Below, in pieces: positions 29,614 through 38,538 of a DNA stretch of 64,000 bases. A model generated the notes under the pieces. The model saw only the letters and a list, made by a program, of their open reading frames with translations. It was not told the DNA's origin and ran no database searches. The translations under genes and the position numbers were made by a program. Origin of the DNA: a virus; the IMG/VR virus record IMGVR_UViG_3300006802_000078, positions 27,626 to 91,625 of that record. The stretch is one strand, 5' to 3'. Each line of letters starts with the position of its first letter. The stretch's first letter is position 1.

Positions 29614-30548
29614 GCGACCGCGTCGGCATGCCGCTGGAGGGCTTCGCGCCCTCCGGCATCACTCCGGCCGCGCCGGCTGCGCCGGCCGCGCCGGCTGCGC
29701 CGGCTGCGCCGGTCGAGCCGGCCGAGCCCGTGGTCGAGCCGGCTGCGCCCGTGGTCGAGCCGGCTGCGCCGGTCGAGCCGGCCGAGCCCGAGCCTGTGGC
29801 CGAGCCCACGCCCGAGCCGGAGCCGCCGCCCGAGCCGTACCGCATCGCTGACGACGAGCGGGGCAGCTACGGGGAGCTGGGTGCCGCCGTGTGGTTCGAC
29901 TCCGCGGTGGCCGCCGTGCCGGAGGAGCATCGAGAGGCGATGCTCGCGACGATGCGGGAGTGGGGCGACATTGCCACGGCGCGGCAGGGGTTGGAGGAGC
30001 TCGGGGCCTCCATCGACGGCAGGATTGAGCGACTGGACGCCTTGCTGAACGCCGACGGCCATGAGACGAAGAAGGCGCTCATGGCCGAGGTCCGCGGCGT
30101 CATCGACACCGAGGTGGCGGCTCCTCTGCGAGAGGCCATCGAGTCGTTCGAGGCCCGCGCGGCGGCGGAGCTGCGTGAGTGGGTGGAGGAGGCGTCGCCC
30201 CAGGTGGTGAACGATCCGGAGCTTCGCGAGCTCTACGGCGACCTCTACGACACCATGAGGCAGCGCCACCCGGAGATGAAGGAGTACGCACTCCGCCGCC
30301 GGGTGCTGAACGCGGTGCTGCGAGGGGTCGAGCCGGCGGAGCCTGCGCCCGCAGCTGCTCCTGCTCCCGCCCCCGCAGCTGCGCCTGCGCCTGCGCCCGC
30401 CTCTGCTCCGAGGGCGAAGCCGAAGGGCCCTGGGGTGCTCGGGGACGTCACCCCTGCGAAGGTGGAGGGGGCGAGGCCCGGCTGGCGGGAGCGGGGGAGC
30501 GCCCTGGCGGGGCAGGTCGCTCCCAAGGAGTGGTTCTCCCGCGAGTAG
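29610..30548 (+). CDS. probable capsid scaffold protein
   Basis: Encodes 312 residues: an Ala-Pro-Glu-Val linker (residues 20-80, coded by 9-bp repeats), a long helical middle (REAMLATMREWGDIATARQGLEELG; TEVAAPLREAIESFEARAAAELREWVEEA), a second Ala-Pro linker and a C-terminal domain ending PKEWFSRE. The profile of flexible ends and a coiled-coil centre fits podovirus scaffolds. It precedes portal, TerL and capsid genes. No sequence-level match. GGAGAAGG precedes the ATG. Confidence 0.55.
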   Translation: MSDRVGMPLEGFAPSGITPAAPAAPAAPAAPAAPVEPAEPVVEPAAPVVEPAAPVEPAEPEPVAEPTPEPEPPPEPYRIADDERGSYGELGAAVWFDSAVAAVPEEHREAMLATMREWGDIATARQGLEELGASIDGRIERLDALLNADGHETKKALMAEVRGVIDTEVAAPLREAIESFEARAAAELREWVEEASPQVVNDPELRELYGDLYDTMRQRHPEMKEYALRRRVLNAVLRGVEPAEPAPAAAPAPAPAAAPAPAPASAPRAKPKGPGVLGDVTPAKVEGARPGWRERGSALAGQVAPKEWFSRE

Positions 30549-30567
30549 CCGCGCTGGTGCGGCTACT
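30544..30567. terminator. bidirectional hairpin at convergent gene ends
   Basis: AGTAGCCGC, a 6-nt loop, GCGGCTACT. The left arm holds the TAG stop of the scaffold gene and the right arm the TAG stop (CTA on this strand) of the portal gene. Thus a single 9-bp stem serves both converging transcripts. Confidence 0.6.
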
Positions 30568-32377
30568 GCGTGACCGGGACCTTGGGCTCTCCGATGGGCC
30601 CAGGCCCCGGGGGCACCGCGCCGACGCTGGGGGGCGCACCCGCTGCGACGTTGCCAGGCGCCGCGGCGGCGCCCAGGTCGAGCCCAGGGGGAGGGGCGGC
30701 TTCGCCCTGCGCTCCGGCTTCCAGTCCTGCGGCCATGCCCGCTCCGGCCGCCCCACCTTGGGCTGCGGCCATGGCGTCGGCCTGGGCCTTCAGCTTCTCC
30801 TCGAACTCCTTCTTCGTGAGCAGGACGTTCGCGGGGGCGCCCATCATCCGCAGGATCCAGTCGACCATGCTATCCGCGTCGAACCGCGGGGTACCCTGCA
30901 GCAGGGGGGTCAGGGCGATCATGCGCTCCATCACCACCTGGGGATTGACCTGCTGCCGGGGGTAGACGTCGATCTTGTACCGCGCTGGTGCCTTGGCGAA
31001 GAGCGCCTTCGACGCGTAGCCCAGGCGCATGTCCTGGAGGAACGCGTCCCGTGGGAGCCGAGGGCGGGGTGAGCTGCGGATCATCCGATGGTGCTTCGCG
31101 GCCAGCTCGGCCACGGCGTTGTCGATGGGGCGACGCCGAGAGCTGATCCGGTCTCGGGCGTCGGCCTGCATGACCGCCAGCTCGGTCGCGGTGCGCGCCC
31201 CCGTGGACTGCCCCCGCTTGCTGTCCATGAGCGACGTCTCGAAGGAGCAGCTCTCCCGCATGAAGTTGATGAAGCCGGTGATGGCGGGGGCTTCGTCTGG
31301 CAGGGGCAAGGGCATGAAGGCGTTGGCCAGGTTCCAGTCCTTCGCCGCCCCCACATGACCTCCCTCGACGTTGGCTGGGACGAACGCTCCTACCGGAGCG
31401 CGCGCTGCCTTCAGCAGGGTCTCGAGCTTCACTCGCGAGGAGTCGTAGAGCATCTTCGGAACCAGGCGGTAGGCGATCTCCTGCTGCAGGGTGGTCAGGT
31501 CGTTGATGCTGTCCTGCTTGTCGAGCAGCAGGTGCACGTCGCTGTGCCCGAACATGTCGCGCCCGGTCTCGTCGAACGCCAGCCTCGTGAGGGGCAGCTC
31601 ATCGAACCCACCGCTGCGGAGCACCACGCCGCCTCCCAGCCCGCGCTGGTGGTAGTGGACCACGTCGCCCGTGTGGCAGTCCCAGAACTGCCAGATCCAC
31701 ACCCACCGGCGCGAGTTGAACAGGTCGCGGTTCTGGGACCAGGTGGTGGCATCGGTCAGCCAGTCGGGCCAGTAGATGTCCGAGCTGAACGCCCGCATCT
31801 GGTCTTCGGTCATGCGGTAGTAGCCGCTGCGGACGCGCTCCCAGAACAGCCCCTCCGGGATCGGGGTGAGGTAGAGGAAGTAGGCGCTCTCGTCGAAGTA
31901 GGTCGCAGTGGGGTCGAAGTGGACCGACCCTGGGCGCGCCGTGGTCGTCACCGGCAGCCCAAGCTCCATGTCCAGCTCGGTGACGAACCACGCCTGCTTG
32001 CAGATCTGCGAGTGTAGGATTGCGGTGTTGATGCGCTCGTCGAGGCGGCTGATGTCGAACGTCCAGTTGATCAGCGCGTCGAGCCCCGCCTGCTCGTCGC
32101 CATCGAGCGGGGAGAAGCGGCCGTTGAACGTGGCCGACACGGGGCCGGACAGGTTGGAGCGCGCGGAGTCGATGACGGCGTAGATCACGTTGACCGTGGT
32201 CAGCAGCCGCGCCCTACGCCTGCCCGCCTCCCCCGGGTTCCGCCGGAGGTAGTCCGCGCCGAAGTCGCCCATCCACGCAGCCTGCGCCCGGTTGATGTTG
32301 GGCAGGTCGACGTTGCGGTACCGCGCGACGTGGGCGTCGATGAGCCGGCTCAGGGCGGCCTTGCTGCTGCTGTTCAT
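30563..32377 (-). CDS. portal protein
   Basis: Encodes 604 residues. Features match podovirus portal proteins (head-tail connector family): an N-terminal helical part (RLLTTVNVIYAVIDSARSNLSGPVSATFNG), a middle with FDPTATYFDESAYFLYLTPIPEGLFWERV and a helical wing (DVHLLLDKQDSINDLTTLQQEIAYRLVPKMLYD), the crown region (ITGFINFMRESCSFETSLMDSKRGQSTGARTATELAVMQ is split here over residues 385-425), and a Gly/Ala/Pro-rich tail. It forms the dodecameric ring for DNA passage. It lies 11 bp downstream of TerL on the same strand, opposite to the other virion genes. Confidence 0.85.
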   Translation of the reverse strand: MNSSSKAALSRLIDAHVARYRNVDLPNINRAQAAWMGDFGADYLRRNPGEAGRRRARLLTTVNVIYAVIDSARSNLSGPVSATFNGRFSPLDGDEQAGLDALINWTFDISRLDERINTAILHSQICKQAWFVTELDMELGLPVTTTARPGSVHFDPTATYFDESAYFLYLTPIPEGLFWERVRSGYYRMTEDQMRAFSSDIYWPDWLTDATTWSQNRDLFNSRRWVWIWQFWDCHTGDVVHYHQRGLGGGVVLRSGGFDELPLTRLAFDETGRDMFGHSDVHLLLDKQDSINDLTTLQQEIAYRLVPKMLYDSSRVKLETLLKAARAPVGAFVPANVEGGHVGAAKDWNLANAFMPLPLPDEAPAITGFINFMRESCSFETSLMDSKRGQSTGARTATELAVMQADARDRISSRRRPIDNAVAELAAKHHRMIRSSPRPRLPRDAFLQDMRLGYASKALFAKAPARYKIDVYPRQQVNPQVVMERMIALTPLLQGTPRFDADSMVDWILRMMGAPANVLLTKKEFEEKLKAQADAMAAAQGGAAGAGMAAGLEAGAQGEAAPPPGLDLGAAAAPGNVAAGAPPSVGAVPPGPGPIGEPKVPVTQ

Positions 32378-32388
32378 GTCCGTGGCTC

Positions 32389-34563
32389 CTATGCGTCGCC
32401 AGTGATGCCCCAGGCTATCGCGTCAGGATCGTACAAGCTGCGCACGCCTTCCGGCGTGGCTCCTACACGATTCGCTTCCTGCTGGGCGAGGGCCTCCAGC
32501 ATCTTCGCCGCAGTGATGCCTTGCGCCCCGCCGGCGAAGAGGGGGGCGAGCTCCTGGTCCATCTCAGCCGCAGCGCGACTGCGCAGGGCGCTGATGATGG
32601 CGGAGGCGCTGACGAGCTCCTGTCGCAGCGCCGCCTCCTCCTCCGTGTCCTTGCGGGGCAGGCGGAACACGGTGGTGACGAAGATGTCGGCGGCGATGAC
32701 GTAGCATCTCGCTTGGTCGAAGTGGTGGCGCGCGCCGGTGTTGTCCGCGCGCTTCTGTCGCGGCTTCCAGTCGCCGTTGTACTGCGCCAGCTCGAGCAAG
32801 CCGCTGCGGCTCCGCAGCTTGTGCCTCCGGCTGCGGAGGCCTTCCGCGAGTCGGGCGGTGCCCTGTTCGATGCTCGACTGCGTCGCCTTCCACCCCGGCA
32901 GCCCGTCGGTGTCGTACCAGATCGGGTGTACGTTGCGGTCGCGCAGGACGGAGATGGTGCCGCCGGCCCGCTCCAAGGCGATGGCGCAGGGGAACTCTGC
33001 GGAGGGGGAGTAGAGCTTCTGCACCGCGACGATGATGTCCGCCATCTGCTCCGGCAGCACCTGGCCGCGCCACGCTGCCACCTCGTGACCGTCCCGAGCG
33101 CGGAGCACCACCAGGGCGGAAGGGTCGCCGCTGCCCCGCTTTGAATAGCCGGCGGTGTCGGCGATGAGGACGTACATCTCGTCGACCGACGGCTCGTCGA
33201 AGATCTCCGCTCCGTAAGGGCCCTCCCGAAGCGCTGGGCGCTGGTCGGCCTCGGCGAGCATGTCGGCGATAGCGTCGGCCGGCATGAGGGTGTTCCCCCC
33301 ACCGAGCCACCCGTGGTAGGGGCTGGGGGGGTACTTGCTGTCGAACTTCGGGTAGCTGCCGCGGAAGGTCGACACCGTCTCCAGCCGGCGGAACATCAGG
33401 TGCCCGTCGCTGATCCTGCTGGCTTCCTCACTGAGTCCCGCGGACTGGGAGTAGCGGTAGATGATCTCTGCAAGCCGCTCCTCCTCCTCCGTCCGCTTGA
33501 AGTCGGGGGGGACGTCCGCCTGAAGAGGCTCCAGCCGCCACCAGGGGACGAAGATGGGGTGGAACCGCCCCTGGTTGTCGAGGGCAGCGAACCACTTCTG
33601 CTGGTGGTCGCTGCCGAAGGCCCCCCACGTGGACTCCAGGAATACCTGGGCGTTGCCACGCTGGTTGAATGCGGGGAAGACGTTGCCGGCCGCCCGGGTC
33701 TGATCGAGGATCTCCCCCCACTCACTCAGGATGATGCGGTCCACGGCGTGGCCGATACCTGCCGTCGGGCCCCCCAAGCTGATGACCTTGATGAAGCCCC
33801 CGTGGAGAAAGGTCATGCGGCGCTCGCTCCCCGACTTCTGCGACTGGTCGAGGGGCACGCGGAGGCACTTCGGCAGGTGGCGGTAGGCGAGGCGGATCCG
33901 TCGGAACAGCTCGGTGGCGACTGCGTCGCTGTTGGCGGCGATGACGCACTGCAGCCCGCGGAAGTACATCGCGTCGCGCAGGATGATGGCGAGCGACAGC
34001 ACAGTCGACATCATCGCTTGGCGGCACTTGCCCACGATGTGCCACTGGTCCAGCCGGGAGGGCTCGAGCCCGAGCTCCTCCACCGCAGCGAGGCGCTCTT
34101 CCGCGGGCAGCGCGCGGATGGCGTTGAGCGCGTGGGTGCGCATCACCACCGCTTCCTGCCAGGGCGTGGGGTCGGCCAGCCCGAGGTTCTCCGGGGCTTG
34201 GTCCCCCAGCGGGTCGCGCTTCTGCAGCTTGTTGATGGTGCTCAGGCGGAAGAAGGCGGTGGGGTGGTTGAGCGCGTCCAGGATCAGGGTGTAGTCGAGG
34301 TGGGCCGTCTGCTCTTCGTGGTCCGGGTCGTCTCTGTCCGGATCGAAGATGTAGACTTCAGCGTCCGGAGCGTACAGGCACGACAGGGGGTGGCGGGGCG
34401 GCATCTCAGGGCTGTCGAGGCCTACCACCAGGGGGCGAGAGTGCAGTTTGCCGAAGATCGGGTCCGCGGGATCCAGCGCGCGCCGGACCAGGACGTCGAG
34501 TGGGTGGATGTGACTACGATCGGCGACGACGCCTTCCGCGGAGATGCCGAGCTCGGCTTCCAT
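32389..34563 (-). CDS. terL: terminase large subunit
   Basis: Encodes 724 residues. ATPase: an adenine/phosphate-binding motif near residues 176-188 (VGKCRQAMMST, in place of the usual G-K-x-R-Q-x-G-x-S-T) and a Walker B at about 274-285 (VDRIILSEWGEI). Nuclease: acidic residues in LIADTAGYSKRGSGDPSA (about 467), IALERAGG (about 529) and a third acidic site near 624 (YVIAADIF). It cuts and packages DNA with the small subunit and portal. It is on the minus strand although the probable small subunit and capsid genes are on the plus strand. Start ATG 34563 follows GGGAG. Confidence 0.88.
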   Translation of the reverse strand: MEAELGISAEGVVADRSHIHPLDVLVRRALDPADPIFGKLHSRPLVVGLDSPEMPPRHPLSCLYAPDAEVYIFDPDRDDPDHEEQTAHLDYTLILDALNHPTAFFRLSTINKLQKRDPLGDQAPENLGLADPTPWQEAVVMRTHALNAIRALPAEERLAAVEELGLEPSRLDQWHIVGKCRQAMMSTVLSLAIILRDAMYFRGLQCVIAANSDAVATELFRRIRLAYRHLPKCLRVPLDQSQKSGSERRMTFLHGGFIKVISLGGPTAGIGHAVDRIILSEWGEILDQTRAAGNVFPAFNQRGNAQVFLESTWGAFGSDHQQKWFAALDNQGRFHPIFVPWWRLEPLQADVPPDFKRTEEEERLAEIIYRYSQSAGLSEEASRISDGHLMFRRLETVSTFRGSYPKFDSKYPPSPYHGWLGGGNTLMPADAIADMLAEADQRPALREGPYGAEIFDEPSVDEMYVLIADTAGYSKRGSGDPSALVVLRARDGHEVAAWRGQVLPEQMADIIVAVQKLYSPSAEFPCAIALERAGGTISVLRDRNVHPIWYDTDGLPGWKATQSSIEQGTARLAEGLRSRRHKLRSRSGLLELAQYNGDWKPRQKRADNTGARHHFDQARCYVIAADIFVTTVFRLPRKDTEEEAALRQELVSASAIISALRSRAAAEMDQELAPLFAGGAQGITAAKMLEALAQQEANRVGATPEGVRSLYDPDAIAWGITGDA

Positions 34564-34584
34564 CGAGTCTCCCGTGGGGTGGTC

Positions 34585-34601
34585 GTTGCGGGGTGAGCAA
34601 C
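34585..34601. promoter_or_regulatory. GTTGC-N7-GCAAC dyad (site 3)
   Basis: Third copy of the 17-bp dyad, in the divergent region between TerL and the capsid gene. It directly abuts a leftward -10-like TACACT (34602-34607 on the complement). Confidence 0.55.
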
Positions 34602-34638
34602 AGTGTAACCGAGATGTGATCTATTGCGAGCGCAACTC

Positions 34639-34667
34639 TTGCACCGGAAATCTACTCGGAGTAGCAT
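34639..34667 (+). promoter_or_regulatory. promoter of the major capsid gene
   Basis: TTGCAC, 17 bp, TAGCAT, ending 46 bp before the capsid ATG. The surrounding 100 bp are AT-rich for this genome. The dyad at 34585-34601 lies 38 bp upstream of the -35, as an activator site would. Confidence 0.55.
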
Positions 34668-34713
34668 CTCTGTGTGAACAGCCATGCCGCACGCTGCGGC
34701 CAGGAGCCCTGAG

Positions 34714-35781
34714 ATGCCCGAGCTCGCAACCGCAGACGCCCTGAACCTGGTCCAGGCCGACCGTCGCAAGGGTGTGGTCAGCACCATGGTCAACGACCTG
34801 GTGTTCTTCCAGCACGTCTTCGAGAAGGGCGGCATCACCACCAAGTACGGAGGTGGCAGCTCGATCGAGTTCATCCAGCACGGCCAGGCTCCCGCCACCG
34901 GTATCGGCCTCTACGCCGGCACCGAGGCCGCGCCGATCGGTCGCACCCAGATCCTGCGGAAGGGGCAGACCGAGCTGCACCACATGATGGTCGTGATCGC
35001 CATCCCCAACCAGGACCTGATCACGAACAGCGGCCCCTCCCGCGTCGAGGAGATGTGGAAGGTCTACACCGAGGCGACGGTCACCGGTACGCACCGGGAC
35101 ATCGAGACCTTCTGGCACACCGGCGTGTCCGAGGGCAACGTCTTCTCGACCGCGGCCCTGTCCGGACTGCTCAGCGGGAACGGGCAGTTCACCGGCGGCC
35201 TCCGCATCGGCGTCGAGAACGGGATGCTTGAGTACCGCACCCCGGCGCTCCAGTCCGCCGGCGCCGCCTCCTTCATGGGGATCACCCGGAGCACCACCTA
35301 CAACTGGTACAACAACTTCGGCTTGGTCACCACGATCGACACCGACTTCCACGAGGTCTTCGGCAAGACCATCCGCGAGGCCTCCCGCTTCGCTGGCAAG
35401 GCCAACGCGCCGTACATCGCCTTCGCGGACCCCACCAGCTTCGGCAAGCTCCACGCGTGGCGCTACCAGCCGGTGCGGGTGACCAGCATCGACCAGGCCA
35501 CCGAGCGGGACAACTTCCACTCGGTGAAGATCGGCAGCTGCACCTTCTACGAGGCCCGCGACATCGACATCACCCTGTTCTCCGGGGATGCGGCCAACGG
35601 GGTGGTCAACGGCTACAACCTGAGCGACATCGAGATCACCTTCGCGGAGATGCCCAAGCTCAGCAACTACGAGAAGGTGGTCATCAACCAGGACGTCCTG
35701 GCCTGCAGCTACATGATGCGGCTCCAGTTCCTGGTCAAGAACCTGCCGTCCCACTGGGCGCTGGCCGGCACCGCCCGCTGA
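34714..35781 (+). CDS. major capsid protein
   Basis: Encodes 355 residues. The sequence has the traits of HK97-fold coat proteins of podoviruses: N-terminal arm (LATADALNLVQADRRKGVVSTMVND), a loop with glycine-rich turns (TKYGGGSSIEFIQHG), PIGRTQILRKGQTELHH, a spine-like segment (DIETFWHTGVSEGNVFSTAALSGLLSG) and GRSTTYNWYNNF-like helices. Own promoter, ribosome binding site (CAGGAG, 7 nt) and a terminator hairpin after the next gene support high expression. Ends with a UUCG-loop hairpin directly after the stop. Identification by pattern and position. Confidence 0.75.
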   Translation: MPELATADALNLVQADRRKGVVSTMVNDLVFFQHVFEKGGITTKYGGGSSIEFIQHGQAPATGIGLYAGTEAAPIGRTQILRKGQTELHHMMVVIAIPNQDLITNSGPSRVEEMWKVYTEATVTGTHRDIETFWHTGVSEGNVFSTAALSGLLSGNGQFTGGLRIGVENGMLEYRTPALQSAGAASFMGITRSTTYNWYNNFGLVTTIDTDFHEVFGKTIREASRFAGKANAPYIAFADPTSFGKLHAWRYQPVRVTSIDQATERDNFHSVKIGSCTFYEARDIDITLFSGDAANGVVNGYNLSDIEITFAEMPKLSNYEKVVINQDVLACSYMMRLQFLVKNLPSHWALAGTAR

Positions 35782-35785
35782 TGAA

Positions 35786-35802
35786 GGGGGCCTTCGGCCC
35801 CC
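35786..35802 (+). terminator. UUCG-tetraloop hairpin after the capsid gene
   Basis: GGGGGC-CTTCGG-CCCCC starts 5 bp after the capsid stop. The stable C(UUCG)G loop suggests an mRNA-stabilising or attenuating hairpin; without a T run, read-through to the next gene is likely. Confidence 0.5.
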
Positions 35803-35860
35803 CATCCCCCCGGACTCCGTTCACCCCCTTCTGGTCCTTCTCCCTCGCGGAGCTACTCCG

Positions 35861-36394
35861 ATGCCCTTCAACGCCATCCCCGTCCTCGACGGCGCCATCA
35901 CCGACACCTTCTCCCAGGCGGGGCAGGCCGCTCGCCTCGGCGAGCTCCGCTGGGTCCCGAAGGAGAAGCTCACCAAGGAGCTGTCCTCCTACGCATCTGG
36001 CTTCGAGGGGACCGGTGTCATTGTCCGCTTCGTCAAGGCCACCGCGGCCGCTGGCCTCACCATCGGCCAGCTGGCGCGGAGCACCATGTCGAGCGGCGCC
36101 GGCCTCTACAACGTCAAGTCCTGCGACGCCGCCGGTGTCGCCAGCCCCCGGGAGATCCAGGGGGTCGCCGTCGGCACCGTCGCCCAGAACTACTACGGCT
36201 GGGTCATCTGCTGGGGTCCCTGTCGGCCGCTCAGCGCCGACGGTGGCATCGTCGCTCTGGAAGCGCTGTCGAGCCACACCAGCGGGCAGGTCGACACCAA
36301 CCCGGCCGACGGGACCGAGGGGCGGATCGGCATGGCGCTCGAGGATGACGGTGCCACCGGCGAGGCCTTCTGGGCGTTCCTCGACGTCCTGTAG
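35861..36394 (+). CDS. probable capsid decoration protein
   Basis: Encodes 177 residues, beta-rich and Gly/Ala-rich (TIGQLARSTMSSGAGLYNVKSCD; GTVAQNYYGWVICWGPCRPL). Location just after the major capsid gene, in the same terminator-bounded unit, suggests a head decoration or stabilising protein. No family is recognised with certainty. GGAG lies 10 nt before the ATG. Confidence 0.5.
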   Translation: MPFNAIPVLDGAITDTFSQAGQAARLGELRWVPKEKLTKELSSYASGFEGTGVIVRFVKATAAAGLTIGQLARSTMSSGAGLYNVKSCDAAGVASPREIQGVAVGTVAQNYYGWVICWGPCRPLSADGGIVALEALSSHTSGQVDTNPADGTEGRIGMALEDDGATGEAFWAFLDVL

Positions 36395-36417
36395 TCCGCC
36401 TTCGGTGAGAGGGCAGG

Positions 36418-36458
36418 GAGCCTCCCGGTGTAGCAGCCGGGGGGCTTCTTCTATTTCT
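36418..36458 (+). terminator. rho-independent terminator of the capsid unit
   Basis: An 11-bp stem (GAGCCTCCCGG against CCGGGGGGCTT, with two G-U pairs), an 8-nt loop, and a T-rich tail CTTCTTCTATTTCT. It is the best classic terminator in the window. Confidence 0.7.
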
Positions 36459-36505
36459 GGTAGACCCGCTGCGCGCGGTGATAGGCTGGGCCATCGGAGG
36501 CAGAG

Positions 36506-38026
36506 ATGCTCATCAGCCCCTCGCTCGGATCCCTGCGGGAAACCGCGAACACGCTGAGGGCGCGGCGCTCTACCGGACCCGTGTCCAATGAGAAGTTCCG
36601 CACCGCGGCCATGGCCGCGCTGGCGGAGATGATCACGGATCTGCCGCAGCACTTCATCTCGTCCGTCGTCCACCTCAACACCATCCCGGACGTCAGCAGC
36701 AGCGCCAGCGACGTTGGCGCCCTGATCGAGCCGACGGACGACCTGTGGGTGATGCGGCTGACCACCTCGGCGGGGGCTGCACTGAGCACGTCGACGCTGT
36801 CGTGGCGCCCGACCACGGACGGCACCTGGGAAGGGGTCATGTGGATCGAGGTCAAGCGCGCGAACGGCGCGTGGGCCCGGGTCCAGACGCGAGAGTGGTG
36901 GTTCGACGACGGCGAGTACTACGTGAGCCTATGGTCCCCCTGGCCCTGGCCGGGCGACGCGGGGGCGGGGTTCACCATCTACCAGGATCGCCTCTGGCTG
37001 CCCGGCCGTCTGGTCGAGGCCAGGGCCCCGCTGCGGCTCTACCGCCCTGGAGCCGCCTTCGAGGTGGTGCACCGCGCGAACGAGGAGGCGGCTCGGCGGA
37101 GCGGCGCAGGCGATCTGCACCAGGGCAGCGGTCTGCCCTCTGCGTTCTGGAAGAGCGGGAGCTTCGCGCTGGACCCGCCCACGCGGGCGCCTGTCATCAC
37201 GCAGCTCAGCGCTGGCGGGGGCTACACCTGGCCGGGCCCGGTGCAGGAAGGGAAGTGGAAGTTCTACTTCACCTACGCCATGGGCTACAGGGACGTCTAC
37301 TGGAACAACAGCGTCCGCGGCGTGCGGGATCCAGTGTGGGAGTCGCTGCCGTCCCCGGCCAGTGCCGTGTTCGACCAAGCGTCGTCCCACGGGAGCATCG
37401 CCATCCGCTGCGTCAACATCGACTACGAGGTCAACTTCGACTTACCCGCCGCGAAGCGGTACGGGCACAGCGGCTTTCGGATCCGGGTCTACGCCCAGCG
37501 CGTCGCCATCAGTGAGGGGGCCACCCCGGCTGCGGTCGATGAGGCGTCGCAGACCCACCGCCCTCTGCTGCTGGCGGAGATCCAGCCGTATCTGGCCAAC
37601 GTCCGCGGGGTCGACGCGGAGTACATCTGGAACGGCAGCGTCATCCCGGACCCGTCCCGCCCCATGCCGCGCATCGCACAGTACGACGGGATCCAGCTCA
37701 ACCTGCGCCCGGACCAGCGGTACGAGTTCGACATGGAGGCGGCGCTGCTGGCGCACGAGCTGGTGGATGACGCCGACGCCGTTCCGCTCCACGCTGACGC
37801 CATGCCGGCGCTGTTCCACCTCACGATGGCTTGGTACGCGCTGGCGGACGGCCTCGACTGGGACACGGAGCGGCTGCACCGGCTCCGCTACGAGGAGCAG
37901 AAGCGCAAGTTCCGGGCGTTGCGAGAGGGTGACGTCGACTACATCGACTTGATGCGGTATGATGCACAGGGTGCAACCCTGGGAGCGATGTCCCACGGGG
38001 TCATCGCACCGTTCACCGAGCAATGA
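36506..38026 (+). CDS. probable head-tail adaptor or tail protein
   Basis: Encodes 506 residues. An N-terminal helical region (FRTAAMAALAEMITDLPQHFISSVV), a long beta-rich middle with many Trp and Tyr (WWFDDGEYYVSLWSPWPW), and a helical C-terminus (LFHLTMAWYALADGLDWDTERLHRLRYEEQKRKFRAL). Helix bundle plus beta domain, coming between capsid and nozzle genes, fits a podovirus adaptor (gatekeeper). It has its own weak TAnnnT -10 upstream (TAGGCT) and GGAGG before the ATG. Assignment rests on position. Confidence 0.4.
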   Translation: MLISPSLGSLRETANTLRARRSTGPVSNEKFRTAAMAALAEMITDLPQHFISSVVHLNTIPDVSSSASDVGALIEPTDDLWVMRLTTSAGAALSTSTLSWRPTTDGTWEGVMWIEVKRANGAWARVQTREWWFDDGEYYVSLWSPWPWPGDAGAGFTIYQDRLWLPGRLVEARAPLRLYRPGAAFEVVHRANEEAARRSGAGDLHQGSGLPSAFWKSGSFALDPPTRAPVITQLSAGGGYTWPGPVQEGKWKFYFTYAMGYRDVYWNNSVRGVRDPVWESLPSPASAVFDQASSHGSIAIRCVNIDYEVNFDLPAAKRYGHSGFRIRVYAQRVAISEGATPAAVDEASQTHRPLLLAEIQPYLANVRGVDAEYIWNGSVIPDPSRPMPRIAQYDGIQLNLRPDQRYEFDMEAALLAHELVDDADAVPLHADAMPALFHLTMAWYALADGLDWDTERLHRLRYEEQKRKFRALREGDVDYIDLMRYDAQGATLGAMSHGVIAPFTEQ

Positions 38027-38037
38027 GGAAGCATCCG

Positions 38038-38535
38038 ATGCCCATCCACATCCCCCGTCCCAACCTGGGCGACGTCCTGGTCCGCGAGCGCGAGCTCACC
38101 CGCATGCCCAAGGCGCAGCCGCAGATCGAGGAGGCCACGGTCATCTCCCGCGTCTACCCCAAGGGGTCCGACCCCGACGGCTACATGTGGCAGGTGTCGC
38201 TCCACTCCTTGCTGGAGGGGGGCATCGTCCCGTTCGATGGGGGGTCGGTCAAGTCGCAGCCCCGCACGGCCGGTGACTGGCGCCCCGCCGACTGGATCTT
38301 CTACGACAACGGCCTCCCTGTGTTCGACACCAAGGGCAAGCTGATGAAGAAGAGCGGCAACATCCAGTTCGATGGCGTGCCGTGCTGGGGTCCCCCCTAC
38401 TGGTGCGACGGCAAGCCCTACCGCGGCCCCGTGGACGACGAGACCGTGAAGGAGAAGCAGATCATCGTCGCGCGCTTCACCGAGCCGCCCCCGACGCCGG
38501 CGCCGTCGCGCACCCAGCTCTCCGTCGGGGCCTGA
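38038..38535 (+). CDS. hypothetical virion protein
   Basis: Encodes 165 residues. Beta-rich with a Trp/Cys patch (GVPCWGPPYWCDGKPYRGPV) and a proline-rich C-terminus (TEPPPTPAPSRTQL). ATG 38038 follows GAGGAAG by 6 nt; ATG 38023 overlapping the previous stop is the alternative. It lies between adaptor and nozzle candidates, so a tail role is likely (inference). Confidence 0.6.
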   Translation: MPIHIPRPNLGDVLVRERELTRMPKAQPQIEEATVISRVYPKGSDPDGYMWQVSLHSLLEGGIVPFDGGSVKSQPRTAGDWRPADWIFYDNGLPVFDTKGKLMKKSGNIQFDGVPCWGPPYWCDGKPYRGPVDDETVKEKQIIVARFTEPPPTPAPSRTQLSVGA

Positions 38536-38538
38536 CGG

